A stretch of 64,000 nucleotides of DNA, from the NCBI GenBank assembly GCA_019359375.1, contig JAHHHL010000029.1, forward strand, positions 1 to 64,000, read 5' to 3'. The notes under the pieces were generated by a model. It saw only the letters and a program-made list of their open reading frames with translations, did not search any database and had not been told where the DNA came from. Both the position numbers and the translations under genes were made by a program. Each line of letters opens with the position of its first letter. The first letter of the stretch is position 1. Below are positions 19,806 through 28,789 of this stretch, in pieces. Origin of the DNA: Lyngbya sp. HA4199-MV5. Its GTDB lineage: Bacteria; Cyanobacteriota; Cyanobacteriia; Leptolyngbyales; Leptolyngbyaceae.

Positions 19806-20135
19806 ATGAATATTCGCTTAGAGCAGGAAGCGCCCCCACTGCAAGAAGACGAAACTGGGGCAATTCGAGTCGGAAATTCGAGAGTACTGCTAGAACTTGT
19901 GATTCGAGCCTTTCAAGATGGTGCATCCCCCGAATCCATTATGCAACGGTACTCAACCCTGCCGCTATCAGACGTTTACAGCACGATCGGCTATTACCTC
20001 AAGCATCAATCAGACGTAGAAACTTACCTTAATCAACGAGAACAGTTGTCAGAGACTGTGCAGCAGCGATTGAAAACCGTTCAACCAGATCTGAGTTTGA
20101 TTCGATCGCGTCTGCTGGCTCAACAGCACCTTTAG
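19806..20135 (+). CDS. DUF433 domain protein (putative antitoxin)
   Basis: VGNSRVLLELVIRAFQDGASPESIMQRYSTLPLSDVYSTIGYYLKHQSDVETYL. Confidence 0.8.
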   Translation: MNIRLEQEAPPLQEDETGAIRVGNSRVLLELVIRAFQDGASPESIMQRYSTLPLSDVYSTIGYYLKHQSDVETYLNQREQLSETVQQRLKTVQPDLSLIRSRLLAQQHL

Positions 20136-20141
20136 GCGAAG

Positions 20142-20492
20142 ATGCTCCAGCTATTGGCTGACGAGAACTTCAATGGCGACATTATTCGGGGATTATTTTT
20201 GCGCCAACCAGACTTGGACTTACTTCGCGTTCAAGACATTGGTTTAGGAGAATCTGACGATCCAACCATTCTAAACTGGGCAGCAGAACAAGAGCGAATT
20301 ATCTTGACACACGATCGCGCAACCATGCCGAACTTCGCTTATGAGCGTTTATCTAGAGGAGAATTGATGGCTGGTTTATTTGTCATCAACGATCGGAGCC
20401 TGGTCAGACAAATCATTGACGAACTTCTACTCATTGTTGGCTGTAGCGAACAGTTGGAGTGGCAAGGAATTGTGTTGTATTTGCCCCTGTAA
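20142..20492 (+). CDS. DUF5615 family PIN-like protein (putative toxin)
   Basis: MLQLLADENFNGDIIRGLFLRQPDLDLLRVQDIGLGESDDPTILNWAAEQERIILTHDRATMP. Confidence 0.83.
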   Translation: MLQLLADENFNGDIIRGLFLRQPDLDLLRVQDIGLGESDDPTILNWAAEQERIILTHDRATMPNFAYERLSRGELMAGLFVINDRSLVRQIIDELLLIVGCSEQLEWQGIVLYLPL

Positions 20493-20501
20493 ATCAAAAC
20501 A

Positions 20502-21659
20502 ATGAAAGAGCTACAAAACATTCTCAAGGCGTTTGAACAGAGTCAGCAGTTGGGGCAACGATCGGCGATCGCCACTGTCGTCGAAACAAGTGGTTCTGTC
20601 TACCGCAGACCGGGCGCACGGATGTTCTTGACCGAAGCGGGGCAAATGGTAGGAGCCATCAGCGGCGGCTGTCTGGAAAGTGATGTGTTTGAACGGGCAA
20701 AACCATTGCTGTTGCAAGTCTCTCACCCCATCATGGTGCAGTACGATACGACTGCCAGTGATGACTTAATTTGGGGACTGGGCATGGGCTGTAATGGTGC
20801 TGTTCATGTGTTGATTGAATCGCTTAATACGGATGCCAAGAGCCAGCTTAAATTTGTCGCAGAATGCTTTCAACAGAACCAACCCGGCGCGATCGCCACC
20901 CTCTTTCACATCGAAGGAGACGTTGATGCTCACATGGGCGATCGCTTGTTTTTGAAACCTGACGGTACAGTGGTCCATAGGATTGCAAATCGTCAACTGG
21001 CAAGTCGCTTGTTACCAGACACGGATCAAGTCCTTACGGCAGGAAAAACGCAAGCCATCTCCTACAAATTGGATCATGGTTCTGTCGAGGTATTGATTGA
21101 AACCATCCAGCCACCAACACCGCTGCTGGTGTTTGGAGCAGGGTATGATGCCATTCCAGTCGTGCAATTAGCAAAGCAGTTGGGCTGGCACGTCACCGTT
21201 ATTGACCATCGCCCTACATATGCCACACGCGATCGCTTCCCACACGCAGACGACATCATTGTTTGCAACCCAAACGAACTTCACGCCCATGTCGATCTGA
21301 ACTCACGCATGGTTGCAGTGGTGATGACGCATCATTACTTACAGGATCAGACCTTATTGCGATCGCTCTTACCCTCTCCCATTCAATATTTAGGCGTGTT
21401 GGGACCAAAACGGCGCACACAGCAATTGCTGGAAGCTTTACGCATGGATGGATTTGCTCCAACAGATCAGCAACTACAACGGTTTTATCATCCAATTGGG
21501 CTGGATCTTGGTGCGGAAACTCCCGAAGAAATTGCGCTAACGATCGTGGCAGAAATTCAAGCGACTCTAACCAAACATTCAGGTGGAATGCTGCGCGATC
21601 GGAACGCTCCCATTCATCACTGCAATCCAGAGCCTGTATGTCTTCCATCGGCATCATAA
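20502..21659 (+). CDS. xdhC: XdhC/CoxI family molybdenum hydroxylase maturation protein
   Basis: ATVVETSGSVYRRPGARM...GAISGGCLESDVFE...FGAGYDAIPVVQLAKQLGWHVTVIDHRP. Confidence 0.88.
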   Translation: MKELQNILKAFEQSQQLGQRSAIATVVETSGSVYRRPGARMFLTEAGQMVGAISGGCLESDVFERAKPLLLQVSHPIMVQYDTTASDDLIWGLGMGCNGAVHVLIESLNTDAKSQLKFVAECFQQNQPGAIATLFHIEGDVDAHMGDRLFLKPDGTVVHRIANRQLASRLLPDTDQVLTAGKTQAISYKLDHGSVEVLIETIQPPTPLLVFGAGYDAIPVVQLAKQLGWHVTVIDHRPTYATRDRFPHADDIIVCNPNELHAHVDLNSRMVAVVMTHHYLQDQTLLRSLLPSPIQYLGVLGPKRRTQQLLEALRMDGFAPTDQQLQRFYHPIGLDLGAETPEEIALTIVAEIQATLTKHSGGMLRDRNAPIHHCNPEPVCLPSAS

Positions 21660-22240
21660 TTCTGGCAGCAGGCGCGTCTACCCGAATGGGAACGCCCAAG
21701 CAATTGTTGCCGTTTCAAGGGCGTAGCCTACTGCGTTACATGGCTGACGTGGCGATCGCGTCTTGCTGTGATCCTGTCGTAGTTGTCCTGGGTTCACAGG
21801 CTGAGCGCATGAAGCTAGAAATAGATGGACTCACCCTGCATGTGGTGGAGAATCCACAGTGGGCAGACGGCATGGGTACTTCCATTGCCGCTGGCATGAC
21901 GGCACTCACAGCCATTCATCAGGATTTAGATGCAGTTATTATTATTCTCTGTGATCAACCGTTTGTTGCTGCGCCATTGCTAAATCAATTAGTTGCAGCC
22001 TATCGATCGACCCAACGCCCCATTATTGCCTCTGCCTACGCCAACACGATCGGCGTACCTGCTTTGTTCGATCGATCTTTATTTGCCGCATTGATGGCGA
22101 TGGATGCTTATGTTGGTGCGAGGTACTTGATTAGGCAGCACGTCGAAACCGTTTTTCAGGTCTCTTTTCCACAAGGAGCCATTGATTTAGATACGCCTGG
22201 GCAGTATCAGCAACTACTGTTAGGAATGGAAATTAAATAA
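21638..22240 (+). CDS. mocA: molybdenum cofactor cytidylyltransferase-like NTP transferase
   Basis: In-frame start MSSIGIIILAAGASTRMGTPKQLLPFQGRSLL inside ORF 21263..22240; overlaps xdhC end. Confidence 0.85.
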   Translation: MSSIGIIILAAGASTRMGTPKQLLPFQGRSLLRYMADVAIASCCDPVVVVLGSQAERMKLEIDGLTLHVVENPQWADGMGTSIAAGMTALTAIHQDLDAVIIILCDQPFVAAPLLNQLVAAYRSTQRPIIASAYANTIGVPALFDRSLFAALMAMDAYVGARYLIRQHVETVFQVSFPQGAIDLDTPGQYQQLLLGMEIK

Positions 22241-22371
22241 CTTCGATCACCTGGTCTTTCATTGTAGGGGCGCGGCATGCGGCAGATCACTCTGGGCGAC
22301 TGCAAGGACTGTCTACCGCATGCCATGCCCCTACGTACAGAATGACACCTTCATAAATCCACGCTCCTTAA
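22220..22371. mobile_element. MITE-like element, family B copy 1 (152 bp)
   Basis: Ends TTAGGAATGGAAATTAAATAACTTCGAT ... AATCCACGCTCCTTAA; central palindrome GTAGGGGCGCGGCATGCGGCAGA...TCTACCGCATGCCATGCCCCTAC; colinear with 28593..28744. Confidence 0.75.
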
Positions 22372-22521
22372 GGGGCAAAGATGATCACGTCGGTGAGTTT
22401 AATGCCTCTGAGCTTTAAGATGAAAGGGTGAAAATCCCAAAGTCAGGCAAAAAAGACGCTTTAACGCCTGGTGGAGATAGGCGATTTCACTTGCGGGAAA
22501 CATCAATCAAAGCGTAAATCG

Positions 22522-23430
22522 ATGGCTAAACCCATTTTGCTGCTGATCAATCTTCAATCCAAACAAGGGCTTTTACGGTTTGGGGAAGCTGTTGCTAGTT
22601 TTAATGACCTGGGAATGCAATACATTATCGGTCAGGTCAAAGAGGCTGAAGATTTTGCCCGCTGCATCCGTCGCTATCAAGAGCGAGTGTCGGCGGTAGT
22701 CATTGGTGGTGGGGATGGCACATTGAATGTTGCAGTTGATGCACTCGTTGAAACGGGGCTACCATTAGGCATTTTGCCTCTGGGAACTGCGAATGACCTG
22801 GTTCGCACGCTTAACCTACCTCGGGCACTGCCAGAAGCCTGTCAGGTGATTGCTGAGGGTCATCGGCAGTTTATTGATTTGGGGCGGGTTAATGGCAAAT
22901 ACTTTTTTAACGTAGCGAGTTGTGGTCTGAGTATCAACGTTACTCAAGAACTTTCAGGCAAGCTGAAAAAACGCTGGGGCGTTATAGCATACGCGATCGC
23001 AGCGCTACGAACGATCGCGGTAACACGCCGTTTTACCGCTGTAATTCAGGTAGACGATGGGGCAGAAATGACTCGAAAGTCACTGCAAATTGCGGTTGGG
23101 AATGGGCGCTATTATGGCGGCGGTTTAACCATTGCCAAGGATGCGGCGATCGACGACCAACGGCTTGATCTATACAGTCTGGAAATTCCCCACTGGTGGC
23201 ACCTTTTCTTTTTGTTACCAGCCTTGAGAACGGGACAATTCAGCGATCGTATTGGCATTGCACGCTGGGAGGGCAAACAAATCAAAGTCCGAACGCATCA
23301 GCCTAAGCGAGTGAATACAGATGGTGAGATCACCACCAAAACGCCTGCTTTATTTGAGCTTTGTCCCGCAGCGTTAGAAGTCTTTGTCCCCCTGCCAGCA
23401 GCCCTATCCCCGCCGGAGCGGTCAAGTTAA
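22522..23430 (+). CDS. YegS/diacylglycerol kinase family lipid kinase
   Basis: SAVVIGGGDGTLNVAVDALVETGLPLGILPLGTANDLVRTLNLP. Confidence 0.85.
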   Translation: MAKPILLLINLQSKQGLLRFGEAVASFNDLGMQYIIGQVKEAEDFARCIRRYQERVSAVVIGGGDGTLNVAVDALVETGLPLGILPLGTANDLVRTLNLPRALPEACQVIAEGHRQFIDLGRVNGKYFFNVASCGLSINVTQELSGKLKKRWGVIAYAIAALRTIAVTRRFTAVIQVDDGAEMTRKSLQIAVGNGRYYGGGLTIAKDAAIDDQRLDLYSLEIPHWWHLFFLLPALRTGQFSDRIGIARWEGKQIKVRTHQPKRVNTDGEITTKTPALFELCPAALEVFVPLPAALSPPERSS

Positions 23431-23523
23431 CCTACTATACTTCGGCATTCACCAATCAGAAACCAAAAGGCTACACGCTTACAACCGTGCTTCCAAAAAG
23501 TTTGCTGATGCTCTTGACCGAAA

Positions 23524-23574
23524 ACCGTCCAGACGGTATAGTAAAACTGTTGATGTATCGGCTAGACAGTTTTA
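23524..23574. promoter_or_regulatory. candidate TetR operator(s) upstream of the TetR gene
   Basis: ACCGTC-CA-GACGGT palindrome 23524..23537 and TAAAACTGT...ACAGTTTTA inverted repeat 23542..23574; half-site CYAGACRGT occurs twice. Confidence 0.4.
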
Positions 23575-23595
23575 GTAGTTTACGTCTGTGCTTCT

Positions 23596-24165
23596 GTGGC
23601 TTCGACTAAAAAACAACCGCGATCGCTCACCCGTGACACCCTCCTTGGCGCTGCTGCTCAAGTCATTTTAGACAAGGGTGTAGAAGCGCTGACTCTAGAT
23701 GCGGTGGCTCGTCAAGCTGGAGTCAGTAAAGGCGGCTTGCTTTACCATTTTCCTAACAAAAATGCGTTGGTGGTGGGGTTGGGTGAGCAACTGATTCAGG
23801 ATTTTGAAGCAGGTTTGCAAGCGGAGTTTGACCAGGACGAGGCACCCGGAACGCCGGGACAATGGGCGAGGGCGTATATTCGTTCCACACTGCGAATGAG
23901 TAAACAATCGCTGGCGCTCATTGCGCGTCTGTCCTCTCTGCTTGTAGAGATGCCACCTGAACTACTGATACCTATTGAAGCCTACGAGCAACAATGGCGG
24001 CGACTGCTCGAAACTGATGGTCTTGATCCAATTCAAGCCACCATTATTCAACTGGCGATCGATGGCTTATGGTACTCGGAAGTATTCCAACTGGGCGCAC
24101 CCGATGAACCTCGCCGCACTCAAGTTGTAGACGCGTTGTTAGCCATGACGCGCACCTCAACCTGA
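23596..24165 (+). CDS. TetR/AcrR family transcriptional regulator
   Basis: TRDTLLGAAAQVILDKGVEALTLDAVARQAGVSKGGLLYHFPNKNALV HTH; GTG start. Confidence 0.87.
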   Translation: MASTKKQPRSLTRDTLLGAAAQVILDKGVEALTLDAVARQAGVSKGGLLYHFPNKNALVVGLGEQLIQDFEAGLQAEFDQDEAPGTPGQWARAYIRSTLRMSKQSLALIARLSSLLVEMPPELLIPIEAYEQQWRRLLETDGLDPIQATIIQLAIDGLWYSEVFQLGAPDEPRRTQVVDALLAMTRTST

Positions 24166-24412
24166 TCTCAAGTCTTTTTTCAATTGATTGATGGAACGCT
24201 GTTGAAATTTAAATTCATTCAGCAACGTTGCTCTGCACGGTTTTAACTGAATCCTTCTGGAGGCATTGATGCACACGACTCAACGGATACCAGTTCCAAA
24301 AGATAGAACGACAGATAACTGTCTATTAGGGCTTATGGTCGTAAGCCTCTACGAGGATTTGTAACCAGAATTTAGAGAATTGGGCTGATTCGTGATCCAT
24401 TCACCTGGTCGG

Positions 24413-24558
24413 GGCTGTTTCATTCTCACAAGCGAGTGTGATTGGCAACGGATTTGCAGCGGATGCAGCGGATAAATGATCGTGCATAGCGAATAAAGAC
24501 ATCTGTTTCATCGGTTTGCTATCCGTTGCCAGCGTTCTATCGGCAGAATGAAATAGCC
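24413..24558. repeat. 146-bp nested inverted repeat (MITE-like hairpin)
   Basis: Outer arms GGCTGTTTCATTCT / AGAATGAAATAGCC; inner arms GGCAACGGAT / ATCCGTTGCC. Confidence 0.65.
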
Positions 24559-24707
24559 TTATTCGCCTGATTCCGTTCTGCAACCATTAACAACACATTC
24601 AAGTATGAGATGGAAGCTCTGTGCCGCTTTGTTTCACAACGGCTACAGCAAACAAATGCATTGTTACGCCATCAAAGCATGACCGCTAAAAATACCCAAG
24701 AAAGGAT

Positions 24708-25883
24708 GTGATGAACATGCAGCAACTGATGAAACCAAAGCCGCGCTGGTTGGTCGGTTTGATGGTGGGCGGAGTACTACTTACAGGTGGCATTGCCTAT
24801 TATGGGCTTGAGCAGTTCCATCAAAGCAGCAAGCCACCAGAGCCAGTTCAACCCACGATCGCCCAACCCATCACAGCATTAGGACGGCTGGAGCCAGCGC
24901 AAGAAGTGATCAAAGTTTCGGTGCCTGCCGCTTTAAATAACGATCGCATCGCTCAACTGCTGGTCAAACGGGGCGATCGTGTCCAGGTGGGACAGGTGAT
25001 TGCTGTGATGGATTCGCGCGATCGCTTGCAGCAGGCGCTACTGGAAGCCCAAGAACAGATCAGCGTTGCTCAGGCTAAGTTGGCTCAAGTAAGAGCCGGA
25101 GCTAAAACGGGAGAAATTGCCGCCCAGCAAGCGCAAATGACGCGATTTCAGGCTGAATTGCAGGGAGAACTGGCAACCAAACAAGCAGAGATTGCACGAC
25201 GGCGATCGGAAGTGAAGAATGCTCAGGCGGAATACGATCGGTATCAATTTCTCCAGCAGCAGGGAGCTATTTCTGCCTCTCAGTTTGACCAAAAGCGACT
25301 GGCGTTTGAAACGGCTCAGGCACAGCTTAAGGAAGCTCAGTCAAATCAAAATCTGCGAGCAGATTCGCTACAAGCGCAAATTCGAGAAGCACAGGCTAAC
25401 CTCGACCAGGTTGCAGAAGTGCGCCCTACCGATGTGCAGGCAGCTCAAGCAGATGTAGATCGTGCGATCGCGGCTGCAAAGCGATCGCACGCAGAGTTAA
25501 AACAGGCATCCATTCGCGCTCCGTTGACGGGTCAGATCTTAGAACTTTATGCCAAACCCGGAGAAGTCGTTGGCGATAACGGCATTGTGGCGATGGGACA
25601 AACCGATCAGATGGAAGTCGTCGCAGAAGTGTATCAGAGTGATATTGGCAAGGTGCAACGCGGTCAAGGGGCGATCGTCACTGGCGAATCGTTTGCTGGA
25701 GCACTACGGGGCACCGTGCAGGAAGTTGGCTTACTCGTCAACAAACAGGAAGTGAACAGCAATCAACCGGGCGAAAACCTGGATCAGCGTGTGATTAAAG
25801 TTCGAGTGCGACTCAATCCTATTGATAGCAGACGAGTTGCCGGATTAACGAATCTGCAAGTACAAGTAGCCATTCAACCGTGA
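24708..25883 (+). CDS. devB: DevB-like HlyD family membrane fusion protein of ABC exporter
   Basis: One TM then ITALGRLEPAQEVIKVSVP, coiled coil, IRAPLTGQILELYAKPGEVVGDNGIVAMGQTDQMEVVAEVYQSDIGKV. Confidence 0.85.
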   Translation: MMNMQQLMKPKPRWLVGLMVGGVLLTGGIAYYGLEQFHQSSKPPEPVQPTIAQPITALGRLEPAQEVIKVSVPAALNNDRIAQLLVKRGDRVQVGQVIAVMDSRDRLQQALLEAQEQISVAQAKLAQVRAGAKTGEIAAQQAQMTRFQAELQGELATKQAEIARRRSEVKNAQAEYDRYQFLQQQGAISASQFDQKRLAFETAQAQLKEAQSNQNLRADSLQAQIREAQANLDQVAEVRPTDVQAAQADVDRAIAAAKRSHAELKQASIRAPLTGQILELYAKPGEVVGDNGIVAMGQTDQMEVVAEVYQSDIGKVQRGQGAIVTGESFAGALRGTVQEVGLLVNKQEVNSNQPGENLDQRVIKVRVRLNPIDSRRVAGLTNLQVQVAIQP

Positions 25884-25890
25884 GTTAGGT

Positions 25891-26133
25891 GTGATGATGT
25901 GGCATGTGATGAAGCAGCACAAGAAATTCCATCTTTGGTTTCGGTTTGCTCGACGTAAAGTAATGCCCTGGTTAGTGTTGGTCACATCTACACTGAAATT
26001 GGCTTGGGTCTGTGGAACGGCACAGACAAAAGAACAAATACGCCTCATGACCGCGATCGCACACATTGATTTTGCACCCTGGTTTGCGCTTGCTCAAGAG
26101 ATCGTTGATGACCTGCCGTATTGGTTCTATTAG
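25891..26133 (+). CDS. small hypothetical ORF (80 aa)
   Basis: ORF immediately after devB; no family recognised. Confidence 0.25.
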   Translation: MMMWHVMKQHKKFHLWFRFARRKVMPWLVLVTSTLKLAWVCGTAQTKEQIRLMTAIAHIDFAPWFALAQEIVDDLPYWFY

Positions 26134-26143
26134 TCGATCGCTC

Positions 26144-26281
26144 ATACCAATTCTTTTTGAAGATGCACAGAATTATAGGTTGGGTAGAACAGCGTGAAAC
26201 TCAACAATTACTTAGTTTTATTGGCTTCGTTAGGCTCAACTCAACCTACGATTTGTCTGTAAGCCCATGTGGAATTGGTAT
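26144..26281. repeat. 138-bp inverted-repeat element with ATACCAATTC/GAATTGGTAT ends
   Basis: Terminal 10-mers are exact reverse complements; interior has degenerate GGTTGGGT...CTCAACCTAC arms as in 33042..33124. Confidence 0.55.
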
Positions 26282-26328
26282 CACTCCAAAAGGATACAAA
26301 AGACTGGCTGCTACTCAAGGAGATAGAC

Positions 26329-26982
26329 ATGACAGCGGAAGTCATTCGTTTAACGCAACCGCAATTAGATCATGCAGTAGACATCAATAATGCAGTAGAA
26401 ACGTTGGCACTTGCATTCGACAACGATCCAATCTTTTGCTTTTTGTGGAATGGGAATAAGGCAGAAAGACTAAAGAGAATTTGCTGGTTCAGCAATCTAC
26501 TCTTGCGCTACAGCCTGCCTGACAATTACGTCTATACAACACCCCACTCTCAAGGAGTCGCCATTTGGCTTTCACCTGGGCATTACCCGCTCAACGAATG
26601 GCGGCTGTTACAGCTTGGCTTGTACACTCTACCCTTTCAACTGCGCTTAAACCGCTTCTGGCAAGCGTTACATCTGTTTGACCAGATTGAAAAATACCAC
26701 AAACAGGATATGCCCACTCCTCACTGGTACTTATTCATGCTGGGTGTGCATCCCTCTTGTCAGGGTGAGGGCATCGGTGGGTTGCTGCTTCAACCCGTTT
26801 TACAACAAGCCGATGCCGATCAGCTTTGCTGCTATTTAGAAACGTCAACAGAGCGAGCTGTTCGGTTCTATGAAAAACATGGATTCAAAGTGGTGCGATC
26901 GCACGAAAACTCAGCCACTGCACTGCCATTTTGGACAATGAGACGGTTGCCAAAACCCATGACCTATCGAATCAATTTGTAG
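26329..26982 (+). CDS. GNAT family N-acetyltransferase
   Basis: MLGVHPSCQGEGIGGLLLQPVLQQADADQLCCYLETSTERAVRFYEKHGFKVV; start MTAEVIRLTQPQ. Confidence 0.83.
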   Translation: MTAEVIRLTQPQLDHAVDINNAVETLALAFDNDPIFCFLWNGNKAERLKRICWFSNLLLRYSLPDNYVYTTPHSQGVAIWLSPGHYPLNEWRLLQLGLYTLPFQLRLNRFWQALHLFDQIEKYHKQDMPTPHWYLFMLGVHPSCQGEGIGGLLLQPVLQQADADQLCCYLETSTERAVRFYEKHGFKVVRSHENSATALPFWTMRRLPKPMTYRINL

Positions 26983-26995
26983 AAGAGGACTGATC

Positions 26996-27322
26996 ATGCT
27001 TCAACCAATCTATTTGACCCTATTCATCCTGGGTACAGTGCTGCAATATGCTCAATTTATCCCCTTTCTAGCTGAGCACGGTCTTGATATCAACCTGTTT
27101 TTTGAGCAGCTTTTTTCTAATTCAATCTCTAGCTTTTTTGGCGTTGATGTCATTGTTTCAGTATTGGTTGTCTTAGTTTTCATCGCGTGGGAAGGCACAC
27201 GACTCAAAATGCAACATTTGTGGGTCTACGCGATCGCTGCCTTACTGGGTGTAGCGGTTGGACTCCCACTCTTTTTGCTCATGCGTCAACGTCAATTAGA
27301 AGCAATGGTACCGCTTCACTGA
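26996..27322 (+). CDS. DUF2834-like membrane protein
   Basis: 108 aa, 3 TM; YLTLFILGTVLQYAQFIPFLAEHGLDINLFFEQLFSNSISSFFGVDVIVS. Confidence 0.65.
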   Translation: MLQPIYLTLFILGTVLQYAQFIPFLAEHGLDINLFFEQLFSNSISSFFGVDVIVSVLVVLVFIAWEGTRLKMQHLWVYAIAALLGVAVGLPLFLLMRQRQLEAMVPLH

Positions 27323-27404
27323 GGAAATTTCCGAGAAAGATATTATCTCTGTACGGGTATTCGTTTTTCTGGAAATGGTCTAAAAACAATGTTGGAATGG
27401 AATC

Positions 27405-28574
27405 ATGTTTCGCAACTTTTTTCGTAAAACTCCTCTGGCGTGGCTACAAGTCAAACGTGAAAAAACTCGACTTGCCGTTGCTTTGGCTGGCATTGCCTTT
27501 GCAGATGTGCTGATGTTTGTGCAGATGGGGCTTAAAGACGCGCTGTATGACTCGGCGGCAAGTCCCTATGCACCACTGCAAGCCGATTTGTTTATCATCA
27601 GCCCTGCGTTTGAAAACTTGCAAGTCGTGAAAAGCTTCTCTAGAGAGCGGTTGTATCAGGCGGCAGGGGTACCTGGAGTGGCATCGATTAACTCGCTGTA
27701 TATCGATCGGGGGCAGTGGCGCAATACCCAAACGCGGCTGAGCTACACCATTCTCACCTTTGGCATGAACCCCAATCAATCGGCGTTTTCCTTGCCAGAC
27801 GTAAATCAACAACTGCCTAAACTCAAATTGTTGAACCAGGTTTTGTATGACAAAGCAGGACGAGAGAATTTTTTTGGCAACGTACCAGCGCAACTTGAGC
27901 AAACTCCATCGCTGCCTGTACAGATTAATAATCGCTCCACTAAAGTTGTAGGAACCTTTACCCTTGGTGCCTCCTTCGCCGCCGATGGCAATTTAATCAC
28001 CAGCGACTCAACCTTTTTACGCCTCTTTCCTGAGCGTCGATCGCACGAAATTGATGTGGGGTTGCTGACGCTCAAACCAAATGCAACCATTGAGAAAATT
28101 CAAGCAGATTTGCGATCACGGCTGCCCAAGGATGTTTTAGTGCTGACGTTGGATGAACTGACAACGCGAGAGAAAAATTACTGGTCAAATGGCAGTCCGA
28201 TCGGCTTTATTTTTGGCTTCGGAACAATCATTGGTTTTGTCGTTGGTCTGGTGATTGTCTATCAAATTCTTTACTCTGATGTCTCTGATCATCTGCCCGA
28301 ATACGCCACCTTAAAGGCGATGGGCTATTCAGATAATTACCTGGTGGGGGTGCTGGTTCAAGAGGCATTGATCCTGGCTGTACTTGGATTTTTACCTGGA
28401 TTGGTACTTTCCACAGGGCTATATTTCGTCGCCCAATCAGCCACCTTACTACCTATTGGGATGACCTTGAGCCGTGCGGAGATGGTGCTGATGTTGACGA
28501 TCGTCATGTGTACCGCATCGGGCGGCGTTGCGCTACGCAAACTGCAATCGGCTGATCCGGCGGATGTGTTTTAA
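27405..28574 (+). CDS. devC: DevC-like ABC exporter permease
   Basis: MFRNFFRKTPLAWLQVKREKTRLAVALAGIAFADVLMFVQMGLKDALYDSA; LPEYATLKAMGYSDNYLVGVLVQEA. Confidence 0.88.
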   Translation: MFRNFFRKTPLAWLQVKREKTRLAVALAGIAFADVLMFVQMGLKDALYDSAASPYAPLQADLFIISPAFENLQVVKSFSRERLYQAAGVPGVASINSLYIDRGQWRNTQTRLSYTILTFGMNPNQSAFSLPDVNQQLPKLKLLNQVLYDKAGRENFFGNVPAQLEQTPSLPVQINNRSTKVVGTFTLGASFAADGNLITSDSTFLRLFPERRSHEIDVGLLTLKPNATIEKIQADLRSRLPKDVLVLTLDELTTREKNYWSNGSPIGFIFGFGTIIGFVVGLVIVYQILYSDVSDHLPEYATLKAMGYSDNYLVGVLVQEALILAVLGFLPGLVLSTGLYFVAQSATLLPIGMTLSRAEMVLMLTIVMCTASGGVALRKLQSADPADVF

Positions 28575-28592
28575 GGTTGCATTTTGAACGCC

Positions 28593-28744
28593 AAGGATTG
28601 TGAATTAAATAACTTGGATAACCTCAGCCTTTTAGTGGTACGGGCGCGGCATGCGGCAGATGTCGCTGGGCGAAAGCAAGGACTGTCTACCGCCTGCCAC
28701 GCCCCTACGCAGAGAATGAAACCCTCATCAATCCACGATCTTAA
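28593..28744. mobile_element. MITE-like element, family B copy 2 (152 bp)
   Basis: AAGGATTGTGAATTAAATAACTTGGAT ... AATCCACGATCTTAAG with central palindrome GTACGGGCGCGGCATGCGGCAGA...TCTACCGCCTGCCACGCCCCTAC; between devC and devA. Confidence 0.75.
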
Positions 28745-28789
28745 GTTTGAATGTAACGTTTCACTCACAATCAATTTCAATGAGATAAT

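Noticed and set aside
22375-22470. Possible riboswitch before the lipid kinase (GGGTGAAAATCCC and AGGC...GCCT segments)
   Set aside because: Short stems only; no match to a riboswitch class I can name.
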